A stretch of 64,000 bases of DNA from an uncultured Lachnospiraceae bacterium. Its GTDB lineage: Bacteria > Bacillota > Clostridia > Lachnospirales > Lachnospiraceae. Both the position numbers and the translations under genes were made by a program. Every line of letters begins with the position of its first letter. Position 1 is the stretch's first letter. Of this stretch, positions 15,415-25,298 are shown piece by piece. A model generated the notes under the pieces. The model did not search any database and had not been told where the DNA came from. It was given only the letters and a program-made list of their open reading frames with translations. Where the stretch lies: the NCBI GenBank assembly GCA_910585295.1, contig CAJUDE010000025.1, positions 1 to 64,000 on the forward strand. The letters are read 5' to 3'.

Positions 15415-15767
15415 GTTCCTTCCTCCAAATCCTCTTCTGAAAGCTCTTCTCCAAGGTAAAATACCTTAAAATACAGTTCCAGGGCCTCTAACAGTTCTTG
15501 TTTCGTACGCTGGAGCTGCTTGACCTTTAGGACGCTTCCAATATCATCGTACAGCAAATCGCCTTCATCCGCCGCAGTTTGAAATTGGAGCCTCCCCCCC
15601 TGGTCAAAAAATAGCGTAAGGGTTCCCCCAATATCCTCCGTATACAGCACACACATGATTTTTAATTCATCTTTAATGCTTGCTGGCAATGCTTCAAAAT
15701 CATCATTTAAATAATACTTTTTCGTATATGCGCTGGAGCCGCACAAGACAACTTCTTCCTGATCCAT
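15405..15767 (-). CDS. DUF6145 family protein
   Basis: A 120-residue acidic soluble protein matching, from memory, the DUF6145 family of Lachnospiraceae: YYLNDDFEALPASIKDELKI followed by VLYTEDIGGTLTLFFD and a helical C-terminus. Function unknown. AAGGAGG precedes the ATG. It sits 9 bases after birA and overlaps coaX, a context shared by its relatives. Confidence 0.75.
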   Translation of the reverse strand: MDQEEVVLCGSSAYTKKYYLNDDFEALPASIKDELKIMCVLYTEDIGGTLTLFFDQGGRLQFQTAADEGDLLYDDIGSVLKVKQLQRTKQELLEALELYFKVFYLGEELSEEDLEEGTCY

Positions 15768-15776
15768 GGTACCTCC

Positions 15777-16784
15777 TTATACATAACCATAAATCCCCCG
15801 GACAGATACCTCGCCTGAGGACACCCTGGCCACTCTGCCTTCCCGCTCTACCATCAGTTCCCCTCTGCAGTCTATCCCAAGGGCCTGCCCTTCAAATTCC
15901 CCCAAGGGGTCTAAGACCCGTACGTGGCTATTACAATTCACCAGAAGGGAATTATATTCTTCTGCACATGCTGATAAGTCCTGGGTTTGCAGGTAGGTTT
16001 CATAATAATTTTCAAACTGCCCTAGCACTTCCCCTAAAAGCCTTGCCCTGGAAACCACGATTTCCTTTCCTGCACGCTGAAGCTCCAAATCCAAAGAAGT
16101 GGCTGTTTGGGCAATTGCTTCTGGGAACTCTGTCTGATGGACATTAATCCCTGTCCCCACTACAATATGGTTCACATAGTCTACCTGCGCGCTCATTTCT
16201 GTGAGGATCCCAACTATTTTTTTGCCATTTACCACAATGTCGTTCGGCCATTTTATCCTAGCATCCAGACCGGTCAATTCCCGGATCCCTTTTACGGTTG
16301 CCAAAGCCTTTACCAAAGTCAGCATTGACGCATTGGACGGGTCAATTTCTGGCTTTAGCAGGACTGTAAAAAAAATTCCAGTCCCATGGGGGGAATTCCA
16401 TCCCCTCCCCCGCCGTCCCCTGCCAGAAGACTGCATGTCCGCCACGACAACTGCGCCATGCCCTTCCCTTTGGGCTTTTTGGTCCGCAATCCGTTTGGCC
16501 TGTGTGTTCGTAGAGTCAATTTCATGAAAATAATAAACAGGATGCCCCATCCATCTAGTACGCAGGCGGCTTTCCACTTCTTCTTTGGATAAAATATCCG
16601 GCACAGAAATTAACCGGTAACCTCTGTTTTGTACAGCCTCTATTTCATAGCCAGCCTCTTTCAACTGTTTGATTGCCTTCCACACTGCAGTCCTTGAAAC
16701 CCCTAATTCACTGCACAGCCCCTGCCCAGAAATAAATTCCCCATTTTCTGTCTGGCGCAGCATCTGCAAAATTTTTGTCCTCAT
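15777..16784 (-). CDS. birA: Bifunctional biotin ligase / biotin repressor BirA
   Basis: A 335-residue class II biotin protein ligase. N-terminal winged HTH (1-60: ISGQGLCSELGVSRTAVWKA), central ligase domain with the biotin-adenylate loop SSGRGRRGRGWNSP (about 115-128) and KWPNDIVVNGKKIVGIL, then a C-terminal SH3-like domain with PLGEFEGQALGID. It biotinylates carboxyl carriers and may repress biotin genes. ATG with GGAGG. First gene of the operon running to lysS, 41 bases downstream of argF. Confidence 0.97.
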   Translation of the reverse strand: MRTKILQMLRQTENGEFISGQGLCSELGVSRTAVWKAIKQLKEAGYEIEAVQNRGYRLISVPDILSKEEVESRLRTRWMGHPVYYFHEIDSTNTQAKRIADQKAQREGHGAVVVADMQSSGRGRRGRGWNSPHGTGIFFTVLLKPEIDPSNASMLTLVKALATVKGIRELTGLDARIKWPNDIVVNGKKIVGILTEMSAQVDYVNHIVVGTGINVHQTEFPEAIAQTATSLDLELQRAGKEIVVSRARLLGEVLGQFENYYETYLQTQDLSACAEEYNSLLVNCNSHVRVLDPLGEFEGQALGIDCRGELMVEREGRVARVSSGEVSVRGIYGYV

Positions 16785-16825
16785 CCGCTACCTCCCATAA
16801 CATAACCCTATAGCGCCAAACGGAT

Positions 16826-17812
16826 TTATTTTAACGTTGCATACATAATTGCCTTAATGCTATGCATACGGTTTTCTGCTTCATCAAACACTACGGACTG
16901 GCCGCTCTCAAATACCTGGTCTGTCACTTCCATTTCAGCCAATCCATATTTCTCATAAATTTGTTTTCCAATGGCAGTCCCTAAATCATGGAACGCTGGG
17001 AGGCAATGCATAAAGATTGCTTCTGGTTTTGCATAGGCCATAACTTTTTGGTTGACCTGGTAAGGCATCAGCTCCTTTATCCTTCCTTCCCAGGCTTCTT
17101 CTGGCTCGCCCATAGACACCCATACGTCTGTATAGACTACGTCCGCGCCAGACGCGCCTTCTTCTACATTGTCTGTCAAGGTTACAGAACCTCCTGTTTC
17201 TTTTGCAACTCCTTTACAATAAGACACTAATTCCTGGTCTGGGAAATAATTTTTGCTGGTGCATGCCACAAAATCCATGCCCAGCTTGGCACAAGCCACC
17301 ATCAGGGAATTCCCCATATTATAACGGGCGTCCCCCATGTATACGAATTTAATATTTTTTAAGCGCCCAAATTTCTCCTGGACTGTCATCATGTCCGCAA
17401 TCATTTGGGTAGGGTGGAACTCATTTGTCAGCCCATTCCATACAGGCACGCCCGCATGTTCTGCAAGCTCCTCCACAATTTCCTGCCCATAGCCGCGGTA
17501 CTCAATGCCGTCAAACATCCTCCCCAATACCCTTGCGGTATCCCGGATGCTTTCTTTTTTCCCAATTTGGGACCCTGACGGGTCCAGGTATGTTACATGC
17601 ATCCCCAAATCATGGGCTGCCACCTCAAAAGAACAACGGGTCCTGGTGCTTGTCTTTTCAAAAATCAATGCAATATTTTTCCCCTTTAATTCATCATGGG
17701 CAATCCCCTGCTTCTTTTTTTCTTTTAATTCCTCGCCTAGCGCAATCAAATATGTAATTTCCTCTGGTGTAAAATCCTTTAGCTTCAAAAAACTCCGTCC
17801 TTTTAAATCCAT
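16826..17812 (-). CDS. argF: Ornithine carbamoyltransferase
   Basis: A 328-residue enzyme making citrulline from ornithine and carbamoyl phosphate. Carbamoyl-phosphate loop STRTRCSF, HPTQMIADMMT, and the ornithine/active-site HCLPAFHD are all present, as is the SMG loop (VSMGEPEE) that favours OTCase over ATCase. ATG at 17812 has AGGGAGG 9 bases upstream; the open frame continues 12 codons further without a site. It could serve arginine synthesis or, with other genes not seen here, the arginine deiminase route. Confidence 0.95.
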   Translation of the reverse strand: MDLKGRSFLKLKDFTPEEITYLIALGEELKEKKKQGIAHDELKGKNIALIFEKTSTRTRCSFEVAAHDLGMHVTYLDPSGSQIGKKESIRDTARVLGRMFDGIEYRGYGQEIVEELAEHAGVPVWNGLTNEFHPTQMIADMMTVQEKFGRLKNIKFVYMGDARYNMGNSLMVACAKLGMDFVACTSKNYFPDQELVSYCKGVAKETGGSVTLTDNVEEGASGADVVYTDVWVSMGEPEEAWEGRIKELMPYQVNQKVMAYAKPEAIFMHCLPAFHDLGTAIGKQIYEKYGLAEMEVTDQVFESGQSVVFDEAENRMHSIKAIMYATLK

Positions 17813-17875
17813 AGTCCTATCCTCCCTAAATGAAACGGGCTGCCACATCCGGCGCGACAGCCCATTGCTGATAAA

Positions 17876-18802
17876 CTAACCCTCTTTCCCAATCTCTGTC
17901 AGAGATTTTGCCAAGCCTGCCAAACCTTGAATTTCTGATGGGATAATAATCTTAGTGGCTTTTCCATCAGCAGCTTTTTCAAATGCTTCCAAGCTCTTTA
18001 ACTGCAGCACCGCGCCATCTGGAGCCGCTTCCTTTAAGAAACGCAGGCCATCTGCATTCGCTTTCTGAATCCGTAAAATTGCTTCTGCCTCGCCTTCCGC
18101 TTCACGCATCGTTGCTTCTTTCTTAGCCTCCGCACGGAGGATTGCTGCCTGTTTTTCCGCTTCCGCATCTAATATTGCAGACTCTTTCTTGCCTTCTGCC
18201 ACCAGGACGGTAGCTGTTTTCTCACCTTCCGCCTGAGTAACGGCTGCACGGCGCTCACGCTCTGCCTTCGCCTGCTTCTCCATGGCATCCTGAATCTGCT
18301 GCGGTGGGATAATATTCTTTAATTCCACGCGGTTGACCTTTATTCCCCAAGGGTCGGTAGCCACATCCAGGGACGCCCGCATTTTCGTATTGATCAATTC
18401 CCTGGAAGTCAGCGTCTCATCCAACTCCAAGTCGCCAATAATATTACGGAGCGTAGTTGCCGTTAAGTTCTCAATTGCCATAATCGGGTTTTCCACGCCA
18501 TAGGCAAAAAGCTTGGGGTCGGTGATCTGAAAATACACAACCGTATCTATCCGCATGGTAACATTATCTTTCGTAATAACCGGCTGGGGAGCAAAATCCA
18601 CTACCTGCTCTTTTAGCAGCACACGTTTTGCCACCCTGTCAATAAAAGGCACTTTAAAATGCAGCCCTACTCCCCAAGTCCCCTGATATCCTCCCAGCCG
18701 CTCAATAACAAGCGCATGTGCCTGGGGGACAATCTTCACACAGGAAGCCACAAGGATTAACCCAAACAAAATCAGCAACAACAAAATAATATATCCTACC
18801 AT
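17876..18802 (-). CDS. SPFH/Band 7 membrane protein (stomatin/QmcA-like)
   Basis: A 308-residue membrane scaffold protein. One N-terminal membrane segment (1-22), the SPFH domain (about 25-185, with VIERLGGYQGTWGVGLHFKVP and VVDFAPQPVITKDNV), then a long Ala/Glu-rich coiled coil (190-260) and a short tail. Such proteins form large oligomers that organise membrane regions and control proteases. Its partner NfeD lies 5 bases upstream, the standard pairing. Confidence 0.93.
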   Translation of the reverse strand: MVGYIILLLLILFGLILVASCVKIVPQAHALVIERLGGYQGTWGVGLHFKVPFIDRVAKRVLLKEQVVDFAPQPVITKDNVTMRIDTVVYFQITDPKLFAYGVENPIMAIENLTATTLRNIIGDLELDETLTSRELINTKMRASLDVATDPWGIKVNRVELKNIIPPQQIQDAMEKQAKAERERRAAVTQAEGEKTATVLVAEGKKESAILDAEAEKQAAILRAEAKKEATMREAEGEAEAILRIQKANADGLRFLKEAAPDGAVLQLKSLEAFEKAADGKATKIIIPSEIQGLAGLAKSLTEIGKEG

Positions 18803-18807
18803 TAATA

Positions 18808-19254
18808 TTATCCCTCCTTAAATCCTGCTTCTTTTCTCTTTACCAGCAGCTTCACACCGCTGATTTCCACAATTTCCACCTTTGTTTCCCTAGGGATGGA
18901 CTCGTCGTCCACAGACCTTGCAGACCACTCCTGGCCGCTGATGCTGACCAGCCCCTCAGCCCTCAGGTTATCAATGTCCTGTATCACAATGCCCGTCTTC
19001 CCAATCAGGCTTTCCGCATTGGTCTTTGCCCTGTCCTTATTGAAAAATTCAACCGCCAGCGGCCTTGTAACAGACAATAGGACAATCGACGCTACAACAA
19101 ACAATATGCTCTGTACCAGAAGATTGGCTCCAAGCAAGCTGGCAAGAAATGCAACCAGCGCCCCTCCTGCAAACCAAATGGTAGTAAGCCCAAGCGTGAT
19201 AATCTCGATTACCGCCATCACAACAATTACAACTAACCAGAAAATACCATCCAT
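18808..19254 (-). CDS. NfeD-like membrane protein
   Basis: A 148-residue protein with three hydrophobic segments in the first 75 residues and a C-terminal OB-fold NfeD domain (about 85-145, LIGKTGIVIQDIDNL and GQEWSARS). I start at the ATG at 19254 with AAAGGAGG; upstream codons lack a site. It is expected to work with the adjacent SPFH protein in membrane organisation. No protease domain is attached, so this is the short NfeD form. Confidence 0.93.
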   Translation of the reverse strand: MDGIFWLVVIVVMAVIEIITLGLTTIWFAGGALVAFLASLLGANLLVQSILFVVASIVLLSVTRPLAVEFFNKDRAKTNAESLIGKTGIVIQDIDNLRAEGLVSISGQEWSARSVDDESIPRETKVEIVEISGVKLLVKRKEAGFKEG

Positions 19255-19325
19255 AAATTCCCTCCTTTCAGAGCGTTTCATTTATCTTACTATATTTTTG
19301 CACATATTACAATATTTAATCAGGC

Positions 19326-19378
19326 AAAACAAAAACCGCAGCATCTATTGGGGAATTTCCACCCCGCCGATGCTGCGG
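19326..19378 (-). terminator. Terminator after the SleB-type hydrolase gene
   Basis: CCGCAGCATC (19336-19345) pairs with GATGCTGCGG (19369-19378); the minus strand continues into a T-rich run (A run at 19327-19335). Strong rho-independent terminator. Confidence 0.85.
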
Positions 19379-19399
19379 CCTGCTGATTTCCACTATTAT

Positions 19400-20890
19400 T
19401 TAGAAAAATACATGGTTTCCAATTACGATTCCTGATGCGCCAGAAGCTGCATTGCGGAAACTTGTTGCCCCGCCTACATTGCTTGCGCCGGCAATTGCTT
19501 CTTGCGCCGCCTGCATGCAGCTCCCAGAAACACCGCCTGCCAATGCATTTGCCAGCATTCCGTTGGATGCCGGGGTGAACTGCCCGCCCTGATAGATAAC
19601 GCCGGAAATGCTTCCAGCATACCCAGCACGAACCCGGTTCATAACGACAGCCCCAACTGCCAACTGCCCTTCATAAGGCTCGCCGCCTGCCTCGCACTGA
19701 ATCAATGCCGCCAATAATGTAACGTCATCATAAGATGCGGATACTGCCCCCCTCTGGGAAGGCTCAGCGCTTGCCTGCTGTGCTTTTTTTGCTTCTTCTG
19801 CTTCAGCTGCAGCGATTGCCGCCCGCTCTTCTTCAATGGAAATGGCTTTGCCCAATTTCAGCTCAACATTTACATATTCTGCGCTGACATAACCAACGCC
19901 TTCATCCATTTTTACTGCAACCCAGCCTTCTGCTGCTTCTGCTCCTGTATCTACCTTAATCTTGCCGCCTTCCTCCAATACATCTAAAATTGCTGTATCT
20001 TCTGATGCAGAAGTATTTTCCCGAACCCTTACGCCGCCAGTGACAGCAATGGCATATGTGGTCCCTACCTGATTCGCAAGGTCTTCTGCTTCCAGTCCAG
20101 TAACGCAATACTCATTTTTTACATAGCCTTCCACGCTTCCAGAACTGATTTTTGTCCATTCATCGCCTTTTTCTAAAATTTCTGCGGAAGCCCCTTTATG
20201 AAGTTTTCCTGCAAGCTCTGCCTCATCGGAAGGCTCTGTGCGGATATTTAAATAATCCTCCACATTTGGCAGCAGTTTGGATGCCCATGGGGAAACTTCT
20301 TCCGTTCCCACTGCAACAAGCTCATTCTTCACCTGCTCTTCTGGCTTAGCGCCTTCCTTGTTTTCCTCTGGCTTTGTTTCTTCCTCTGATTTTGCCTCTT
20401 CTTCTTTTTTCGGCTGCTCTGCTAGCGCCTCAGCCTGGGAATCCTCTTCTTTATGTTCTATTTCTTCTTTGTCTTCCTTACCTTCGCCATCCTTCGGATG
20501 CTCTTCCGTTATTTCTTCATCAGCTTCAGATATTTCCTCTTCCTTCGCTGGTTCTGTTTTTAGTGCCTCTGCGAGAAGCCCCACGCTCACCGGTTCTGAT
20601 TCAGAATGATTCTCTGCCGCCTTGTTGTCGTCTAAAACTTCCTGTATATCTTCTGCTTCTTGTTCAGGTTCGTGTTCCATGATGGACGCTGCCACGATGT
20701 CCTTCACTTTCCTTATCTTTGTCGCAGCCACTAACTCATCATTGAATTCTACCGGTTCTGCTGATAATTCTACCTCCTGGCTGTCTGGAACCTGAGATGT
20801 TGCATTTGTGCCGCAGACAGTTGAAACTGTAAGCGCCAGCGAAAAAGCTGCAACGATTCCACTTTCCATAAGCTTCTTATCGAATTTCAT
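19400..20890 (-). CDS. Secreted cell-wall hydrolase, two SH3 domains + SleB domain
   Basis: A 496-residue exported protein. Signal sequence at 1-30, then a very acidic Glu/Lys/Pro-rich linker (about 85-195). Two bacterial SH3 domains follow (about 210-265, YLNIRTEPSDEAE; 280-340, VRVRENTSASEDTA), then an Ala-rich linker and a SleB/CwlJ-type hydrolase_2 domain (about 390-496, starting LAALIQCEAGGEPYEGQLA, with the catalytic Glu in QCEAGGE). It should cut peptidoglycan, in vegetative growth or spore germination. The acidic linker suggests a wall-spanning spacer. Start ATG has AGGAGG. Confidence 0.9.
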   Translation of the reverse strand: MKFDKKLMESGIVAAFSLALTVSTVCGTNATSQVPDSQEVELSAEPVEFNDELVAATKIRKVKDIVAASIMEHEPEQEAEDIQEVLDDNKAAENHSESEPVSVGLLAEALKTEPAKEEEISEADEEITEEHPKDGEGKEDKEEIEHKEEDSQAEALAEQPKKEEEAKSEEETKPEENKEGAKPEEQVKNELVAVGTEEVSPWASKLLPNVEDYLNIRTEPSDEAELAGKLHKGASAEILEKGDEWTKISSGSVEGYVKNEYCVTGLEAEDLANQVGTTYAIAVTGGVRVRENTSASEDTAILDVLEEGGKIKVDTGAEAAEGWVAVKMDEGVGYVSAEYVNVELKLGKAISIEEERAAIAAAEAEEAKKAQQASAEPSQRGAVSASYDDVTLLAALIQCEAGGEPYEGQLAVGAVVMNRVRAGYAGSISGVIYQGGQFTPASNGMLANALAGGVSGSCMQAAQEAIAGASNVGGATSFRNAASGASGIVIGNHVFF

Positions 20891-21207
20891 ATCAACCTCC
20901 TGAATTTCTGCTAAAATAACATTTAAATTTTCTTTAAAATTTTGTATGCTATTTTATTCAATTTTGTTACAATTGTTACGAACTTGTTACACTATAGCAA
21001 AGAAATTGTAAATTGTCAAGCTATCAGCCTGAAATTTATTTTGATAACTAGCGCCCCCATCTTTTTTACCGCCGCTCCCTTCCCGCTTATTTGCCAAAAA
21101 TTTTTAAACTATTGTATAATTTTTCCTACTTTTTTCCTTTTTCTTGTAAAAAAATAAGCAAACTGCTATAATAGTAGGAATATTAAAGTGAAAAGGAGGA
21201 TATCTTT
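20891..21207. promoter_or_regulatory. Intergenic region between divergent genes
   Basis: A 317-base A/T-rich region between the SleB-type gene and the chemoreceptor gene. It holds the promoter described at 21144 and presumably the SleB promoter. I see no RNA gene or riboswitch in it. Confidence 0.5.
21144..21172 (+). promoter_or_regulatory. Extended -10 sigma-A promoter of the chemoreceptor gene
   Basis: TTGTAA (21144-21149), 17 bases, TATAAT (21167-21172), with TG one base before the -10. It is 36 bases upstream of the GTG start and not of the sigma-D flagellar type. Confidence 0.7.
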
Positions 21208-22938
21208 GTGAACGAAGAAAATTTCCTATCCCCAGAAAAAAAGGCTGTCCCTTCTGGAAGATTTAAGCTGACTTCCATTAAAATGAGAGTTGTGGCCGTT
21301 GTCCTCTTCTCAATTATTGCATCAGTCCTTTTAAGTATTTGTATTATTATCCCCGATGTTAGGAAAAATATAACAAATACAACCCAGAGCTATATGTATG
21401 ACCTTACCAACTCTTACGGGAAAGTTTTAGACCAAAACGTAAAAGTCTCTGTCATGCACCTGCGCAGCGACCGCTTAGAAAATCTACTTAGCGGCGTTGG
21501 GTTACAAAATGTAGGCTCCAGTTACTTTTATGTAATAGATTCTGACGGAACTGTGATCTACCACCCTGACAACGAAAAAATGGGGAAATCTACAGGCATA
21601 GAACCCGTTGCCCAAATCGTAGCGTCTCTGGACGCTGGCGATGTGCCGCAGCCCGATATACTTCATTATGAATATAATGGAAAGAGCAAATTTTCTTCTT
21701 ATTATGTCATAGGAGGGGGAAAAGCAGTTTTACTTTTAGCTGCAGAAGAGTCAGAAATCCTTAAGCCAGTAAATGACGTGGCCAAACGTGCGATTATTTA
21801 CTGTTCTATCTTTGCCACAATACTTAGTATTTCTGGTTACTTGACAATTTCTAAAATGACAAAGCCAATAATTATTATTTCAGAAATAGTTGGAAAGTTT
21901 GCAAATATGGACCTCTCCAAAGATACGCGACTGGAAAAAATCAGCAGGCGCAGAGATGAAACAGGGATGACTGGGGCTGCATTGATATCACTACGCGAAG
22001 CTTTGGCAGGCATTATTTCTGATATCCAGCAGCAAAGCGCATTGCTGTTTAACACTGCTGAATCATTGACAAACAGCGCGACCGTAACCTTTGGGACTGT
22101 CCAGAATGTAGAACGTGCCGTCAATGAGATTGCCGCTGGGGCAACAAACCAGGCGGAAGAGACACAAAAGGCAACAGACGATATTCTTTTAATTGGAAAT
22201 ATGGTAGAGAACACTTCTTCTGAAGTCTCCTCCCTGCGCACAATTGCGCAATCCATCAAAAGCTCCAGCGACCATGCTAATATGACGCTCCATGAACTGG
22301 ATTCCATTAACCGGCGCGCAATAGATTCTATTAACATTATCTATGAACAAACCCATACCACCAATGAATCTGCTTTGAAGATTAAAGAAGCTACAAGCTT
22401 GATTTCCGCCATCGCAGACGAAACAAGCCTATTGTCTTTAAATGCTTCTATTGAGGCCGCACGGGCGGGGGAAGCCGGACGTGGATTTGCAGTAGTCGCT
22501 TCCCAGATACAGAAACTTGCAGAACAGTCCAATGAATCTGCCCAAAGAATTGACAAAATTATTTTTAACTTATTGGAAGATTCCCAAAAGGCAGTAGAAA
22601 CCATGGAGTCTGTTCGGGAAATTATGGTTCAGCAAAATGAAAATGTAACCAAGACAGGCTCTACCTTCTCACAGGTTCAGGGAGGGATTTTAACTTCTGT
22701 CACAAATGTTGATTCTATTGCCAGCCGAACCGACCAATTAAATTCTGCCCGTGTAAACATTGTAGATGTTGTGCAGAACTTAACCTCCATCGCTGAGCAA
22801 AATGCTGCAAACACACAGGAAACCTCTGCCGCTGTTATGGAAGTCTCAAATGTCATGCATGAAATTTCCAACCATGCTTCTAAATTGCAGGAAATTGCAT
22901 ATTCTTTGGAAGAAAATATGAATGCATTTCAGTTATGA
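21208..22938 (+). CDS. Methyl-accepting chemotaxis protein
   Basis: A 576-residue transmembrane chemoreceptor. Cytoplasmic N-terminus, membrane segment 1 (about 27-48), an extracellular sensor of about 140 residues with a single Cache-like module (SSYFYVIDSDGTVIYHPDNE), membrane segment 2 (about 195-215), HAMP linker, and the cytoplasmic signalling domain with the conserved hairpin tip DETSLLSLNASIEAARAGEA and GRGFAVVASQIQKLAEQS. The ligand is not predictable. It starts with GTG behind AAAGGAGG. Single-gene transcript, ending against convergent pgi. Confidence 0.95.
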   Translation: MNEENFLSPEKKAVPSGRFKLTSIKMRVVAVVLFSIIASVLLSICIIIPDVRKNITNTTQSYMYDLTNSYGKVLDQNVKVSVMHLRSDRLENLLSGVGLQNVGSSYFYVIDSDGTVIYHPDNEKMGKSTGIEPVAQIVASLDAGDVPQPDILHYEYNGKSKFSSYYVIGGGKAVLLLAAEESEILKPVNDVAKRAIIYCSIFATILSISGYLTISKMTKPIIIISEIVGKFANMDLSKDTRLEKISRRRDETGMTGAALISLREALAGIISDIQQQSALLFNTAESLTNSATVTFGTVQNVERAVNEIAAGATNQAEETQKATDDILLIGNMVENTSSEVSSLRTIAQSIKSSSDHANMTLHELDSINRRAIDSINIIYEQTHTTNESALKIKEATSLISAIADETSLLSLNASIEAARAGEAGRGFAVVASQIQKLAEQSNESAQRIDKIIFNLLEDSQKAVETMESVREIMVQQNENVTKTGSTFSQVQGGILTSVTNVDSIASRTDQLNSARVNIVDVVQNLTSIAEQNAANTQETSAAVMEVSNVMHEISNHASKLQEIAYSLEENMNAFQL

Positions 22939-23277
22939 CATTGATATATCACAATTATGCGGGCGACAGCTGAAAACAAGCCCACTTCAACTCCCCTGCA
23001 CCCTCAATCTTGGTGGGGCTTTGACTTTTTGATGCGCGCGGACGAATTGCGGAGTAATATACTTCATTTGCGCGCTGCGCATCTCAATTTTTTTCTAATT
23101 TAGATTAGGAAAGATTCTTTCACACTTTAGCATGGCAAGGACTTTCCTAATTAAAAGAACACCAAAAAATCTCCTATAGAACACCAACTTGCAAAAACAC
23201 TGGATTCTATAGGAGATTCCTATTTGGGATGAATGGGGCAAAACTGGTAAGCCAGAGCCCCCAATCCCATTACTTTC
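22939..23277. other. Intergenic region between convergent mcp and pgi
   Basis: A 339-base region. A GC-rich patch at 23032-23092 holds GATGCGC and GCGCATC as a loose inverted repeat. The terminator at 23168 is near the pgi end. No gene is seen. Confidence 0.5.
23168..23218. terminator. Bidirectional terminator between mcp and pgi
   Basis: A perfect 14-base-pair stem: AATCTCCTATAGAA (23168-23181) with TTCTATAGGAGATT (23205-23218). The A run before it gives a T run for minus-strand pgi transcripts. Confidence 0.75.
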
Positions 23278-24624
23278 TTACAGCCTCTTTAATAATTCTT
23301 CCCGTTCTGCTTCATACCCAGGCTTCCCAAGCAATGCAAACATATTGCGCTTATAGCTCTCAACCCCTGGCTGGTTAAATGGGTTCACTCCCAGCAAATA
23401 CCCGCTTAACCCACAGGCAAATTCATAGAAATAGAACAACTCACCAAGATAAAATTCATCCTGTTTTGGGATGTTTATCACAAGGTTTGGCACATTCCCG
23501 TCTGTATGCGCCAGGATTGTCCCATTCATTGCGCTCTTATTGACGAAATCCATATCTTTGCCAGCAAGATAGTTCAGCCCATCTAAGTCAACTGGCTCCT
23601 GATTGATCTTTACCGTATGGCGTGACTCCTGCACATTCATAACGGTTTCAAACATAATCCTTGCGCCATCTTGAATAAACTGCCCCATAGAATGCAGGTC
23701 TGTGGTAAAATCTACGGATGCTGGGAAAATACCCTTCTGGTCTTTCCCTTCACTTTCCCCATAGAGCTGTTTCCACCATTCTGAAACATAGTGGAGCGTT
23801 GGCTCATAGTTTGCAAGCACTTCCACTGTTTTGCCTTTCCTCAGCAGAATATTGCGGACTGCTGCATACTGCATTGCGTCATTGTCACAAAACGTTTTAT
23901 TTAACGCTGTCTCACGCCCGGAAGCCGCGCCTTCCATCAACTTATCAATATCAGCCCCGCTTACTGCGATAGGAAGCAGCCCAACCGCTGTCAAGACAGA
24001 AAAACGCCCGCCTACGTCATCTGGAACTACAAAAGTCTCATACCCTTCTTCTGTTGCAAGGCCTTTCAGCGCCCCTCTTGCTTTGTCAGTTGTCGCATAA
24101 ATTCTCTTTGCTGCGCCTTCTTTTCCATATTTCTTCTCTAACAGTTCCTTAAATACACGGAATGCAATTGCTGGCTCTGTAGTTGTCCCTGATTTGGAAA
24201 TAACATTCACGGAAAAATCGCGGTCACCGATCACTTCTATCAATTCTGCAAGGTATGAACTGCTAATGCTGTTTCCAGCAAAATATATTTCTGGCGTTTT
24301 CCGAATCTCTTTGGAAACAATATTGTAAAATCCGTGCCGTAAGAAATCAATTGCAGCCCTTGCGCCCAAATAAGAGCCGCCAATCCCAATTACTACCAGG
24401 ACTTCGGAATCTCCCTGGATCTTTTCAGCCGCTTTTTTGATTCTTGCAAATTCTTCTTTGTCATAGTCTACTGGCAAATCCAGCCAGCCCAGAAAGTCAT
24501 TTCCTGCGCCCTTTCTTGAAACTAATAATTCCCTGGCATCCTCCACCAGCTTGGTCATATAGCTAATCTCTTCCTGGCTGATAAAATCAGATGCCTTTCC
24601 ATAATCAAATGATACTTTTCCCAT
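23278..24624 (-). CDS. pgi: Glucose-6-phosphate isomerase
   Basis: A 448-residue enzyme interconverting glucose-6-phosphate and fructose-6-phosphate. Family signatures are clear: GIGGSYLGARAAIDFL, VISKSGTTTEPAIAFR for sugar-phosphate binding, the SIS signature GGRFSVLTAVGLLP, the catalytic Glu in QESRH and the C-terminal GVESYKRN Lys. Length matches the short Firmicutes type. Start ATG has AAAGGAG. Single gene. Confidence 0.98.
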   Translation of the reverse strand: MGKVSFDYGKASDFISQEEISYMTKLVEDARELLVSRKGAGNDFLGWLDLPVDYDKEEFARIKKAAEKIQGDSEVLVVIGIGGSYLGARAAIDFLRHGFYNIVSKEIRKTPEIYFAGNSISSSYLAELIEVIGDRDFSVNVISKSGTTTEPAIAFRVFKELLEKKYGKEGAAKRIYATTDKARGALKGLATEEGYETFVVPDDVGGRFSVLTAVGLLPIAVSGADIDKLMEGAASGRETALNKTFCDNDAMQYAAVRNILLRKGKTVEVLANYEPTLHYVSEWWKQLYGESEGKDQKGIFPASVDFTTDLHSMGQFIQDGARIMFETVMNVQESRHTVKINQEPVDLDGLNYLAGKDMDFVNKSAMNGTILAHTDGNVPNLVINIPKQDEFYLGELFYFYEFACGLSGYLLGVNPFNQPGVESYKRNMFALLGKPGYEAEREELLKRL

Positions 24625-24744
24625 GATTCCACTCCTTTATCTTTTATTATGTTCATTAAAAGAACCCATAAATTAGAATTCTTCATTCTACTTATTGGAA
24701 TATTGTAACAAATCTGCCCCGCTTCGTCAAACGTAAAAGGCTAA

Positions 24745-25074
24745 TTAGGAAAAGTATTCCTGCAATACCGCGTTCACCAGTTGCTCCTCTTCCATCTTCT
24801 TTTGTTCTTTTTCCAAAGCTTGTCCCTTCTCCTCTTGTGCATCCTGCACCTGCGCCTGCACTTGTACAGATTGCTCCTCTTCCTCTTCTTCCCTAAGGAT
24901 TACGTCAAAATACGCCTGTATGTTCCCTATGATATTTCCAAGGCCCTTATTCAGCCTTTTTATCTGTCTCAAAATTCCTATCAGAAGCATTAAAGCAATC
25001 AGCGCAAGTAAAAAAGCCGCCGCCTCTGTTAGGATTTCATTGTATTTCTGCAAATAAAACATCCATTTCTCCAT
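24745..25074 (-). CDS. Small membrane protein with acidic coiled-coil tail
   Basis: A 109-residue protein, unrecognised. One membrane segment (about 15-36, AAAFLLALIALMLLIGIL), a short basic amphipathic region (IKRLNKGLGNIIGN), then a Glu-rich tail (a run of seven E at about 60) with Gln/Glu heptad-like sequence. ATG at 25074 follows AAAGGAGGG; the open frame extends 25 codons more without a site. Located between pgi and the divergent murG, no operon partner. Confidence 0.65.
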   Translation of the reverse strand: MEKWMFYLQKYNEILTEAAAFLLALIALMLLIGILRQIKRLNKGLGNIIGNIQAYFDVILREEEEEEQSVQVQAQVQDAQEEKGQALEKEQKKMEEEQLVNAVLQEYFS

Positions 25075-25232
25075 AAAGCATGTCCCTCCTTTCCGTAAAT
25101 GCACAGGGATCCCCCGCCGATTAGACAGTGTATGCCTGTTAGTCTCCATTATAAATATTCTTTCTCAATCTGTGAAGTAGCTAAAAAGTTTTTTCGCCGC
25201 ATATTCCCCTAACTTTCGACTTCCTGCCTCTC

Positions 25233-25260
25233 TTGACATTTTTGGAGAACAGTATAAGAT
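25233..25260 (+). promoter_or_regulatory. Sigma-A promoter of murG
   Basis: TTGACA (25233-25238), 16 bases, TAAGAT (25255-25260), about 38 bases before the murG ATG. Confidence 0.6.
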
Positions 25261-25298
25261 AAGAGTAGTGCAAATACTATAATATTCAGGAGGCTACC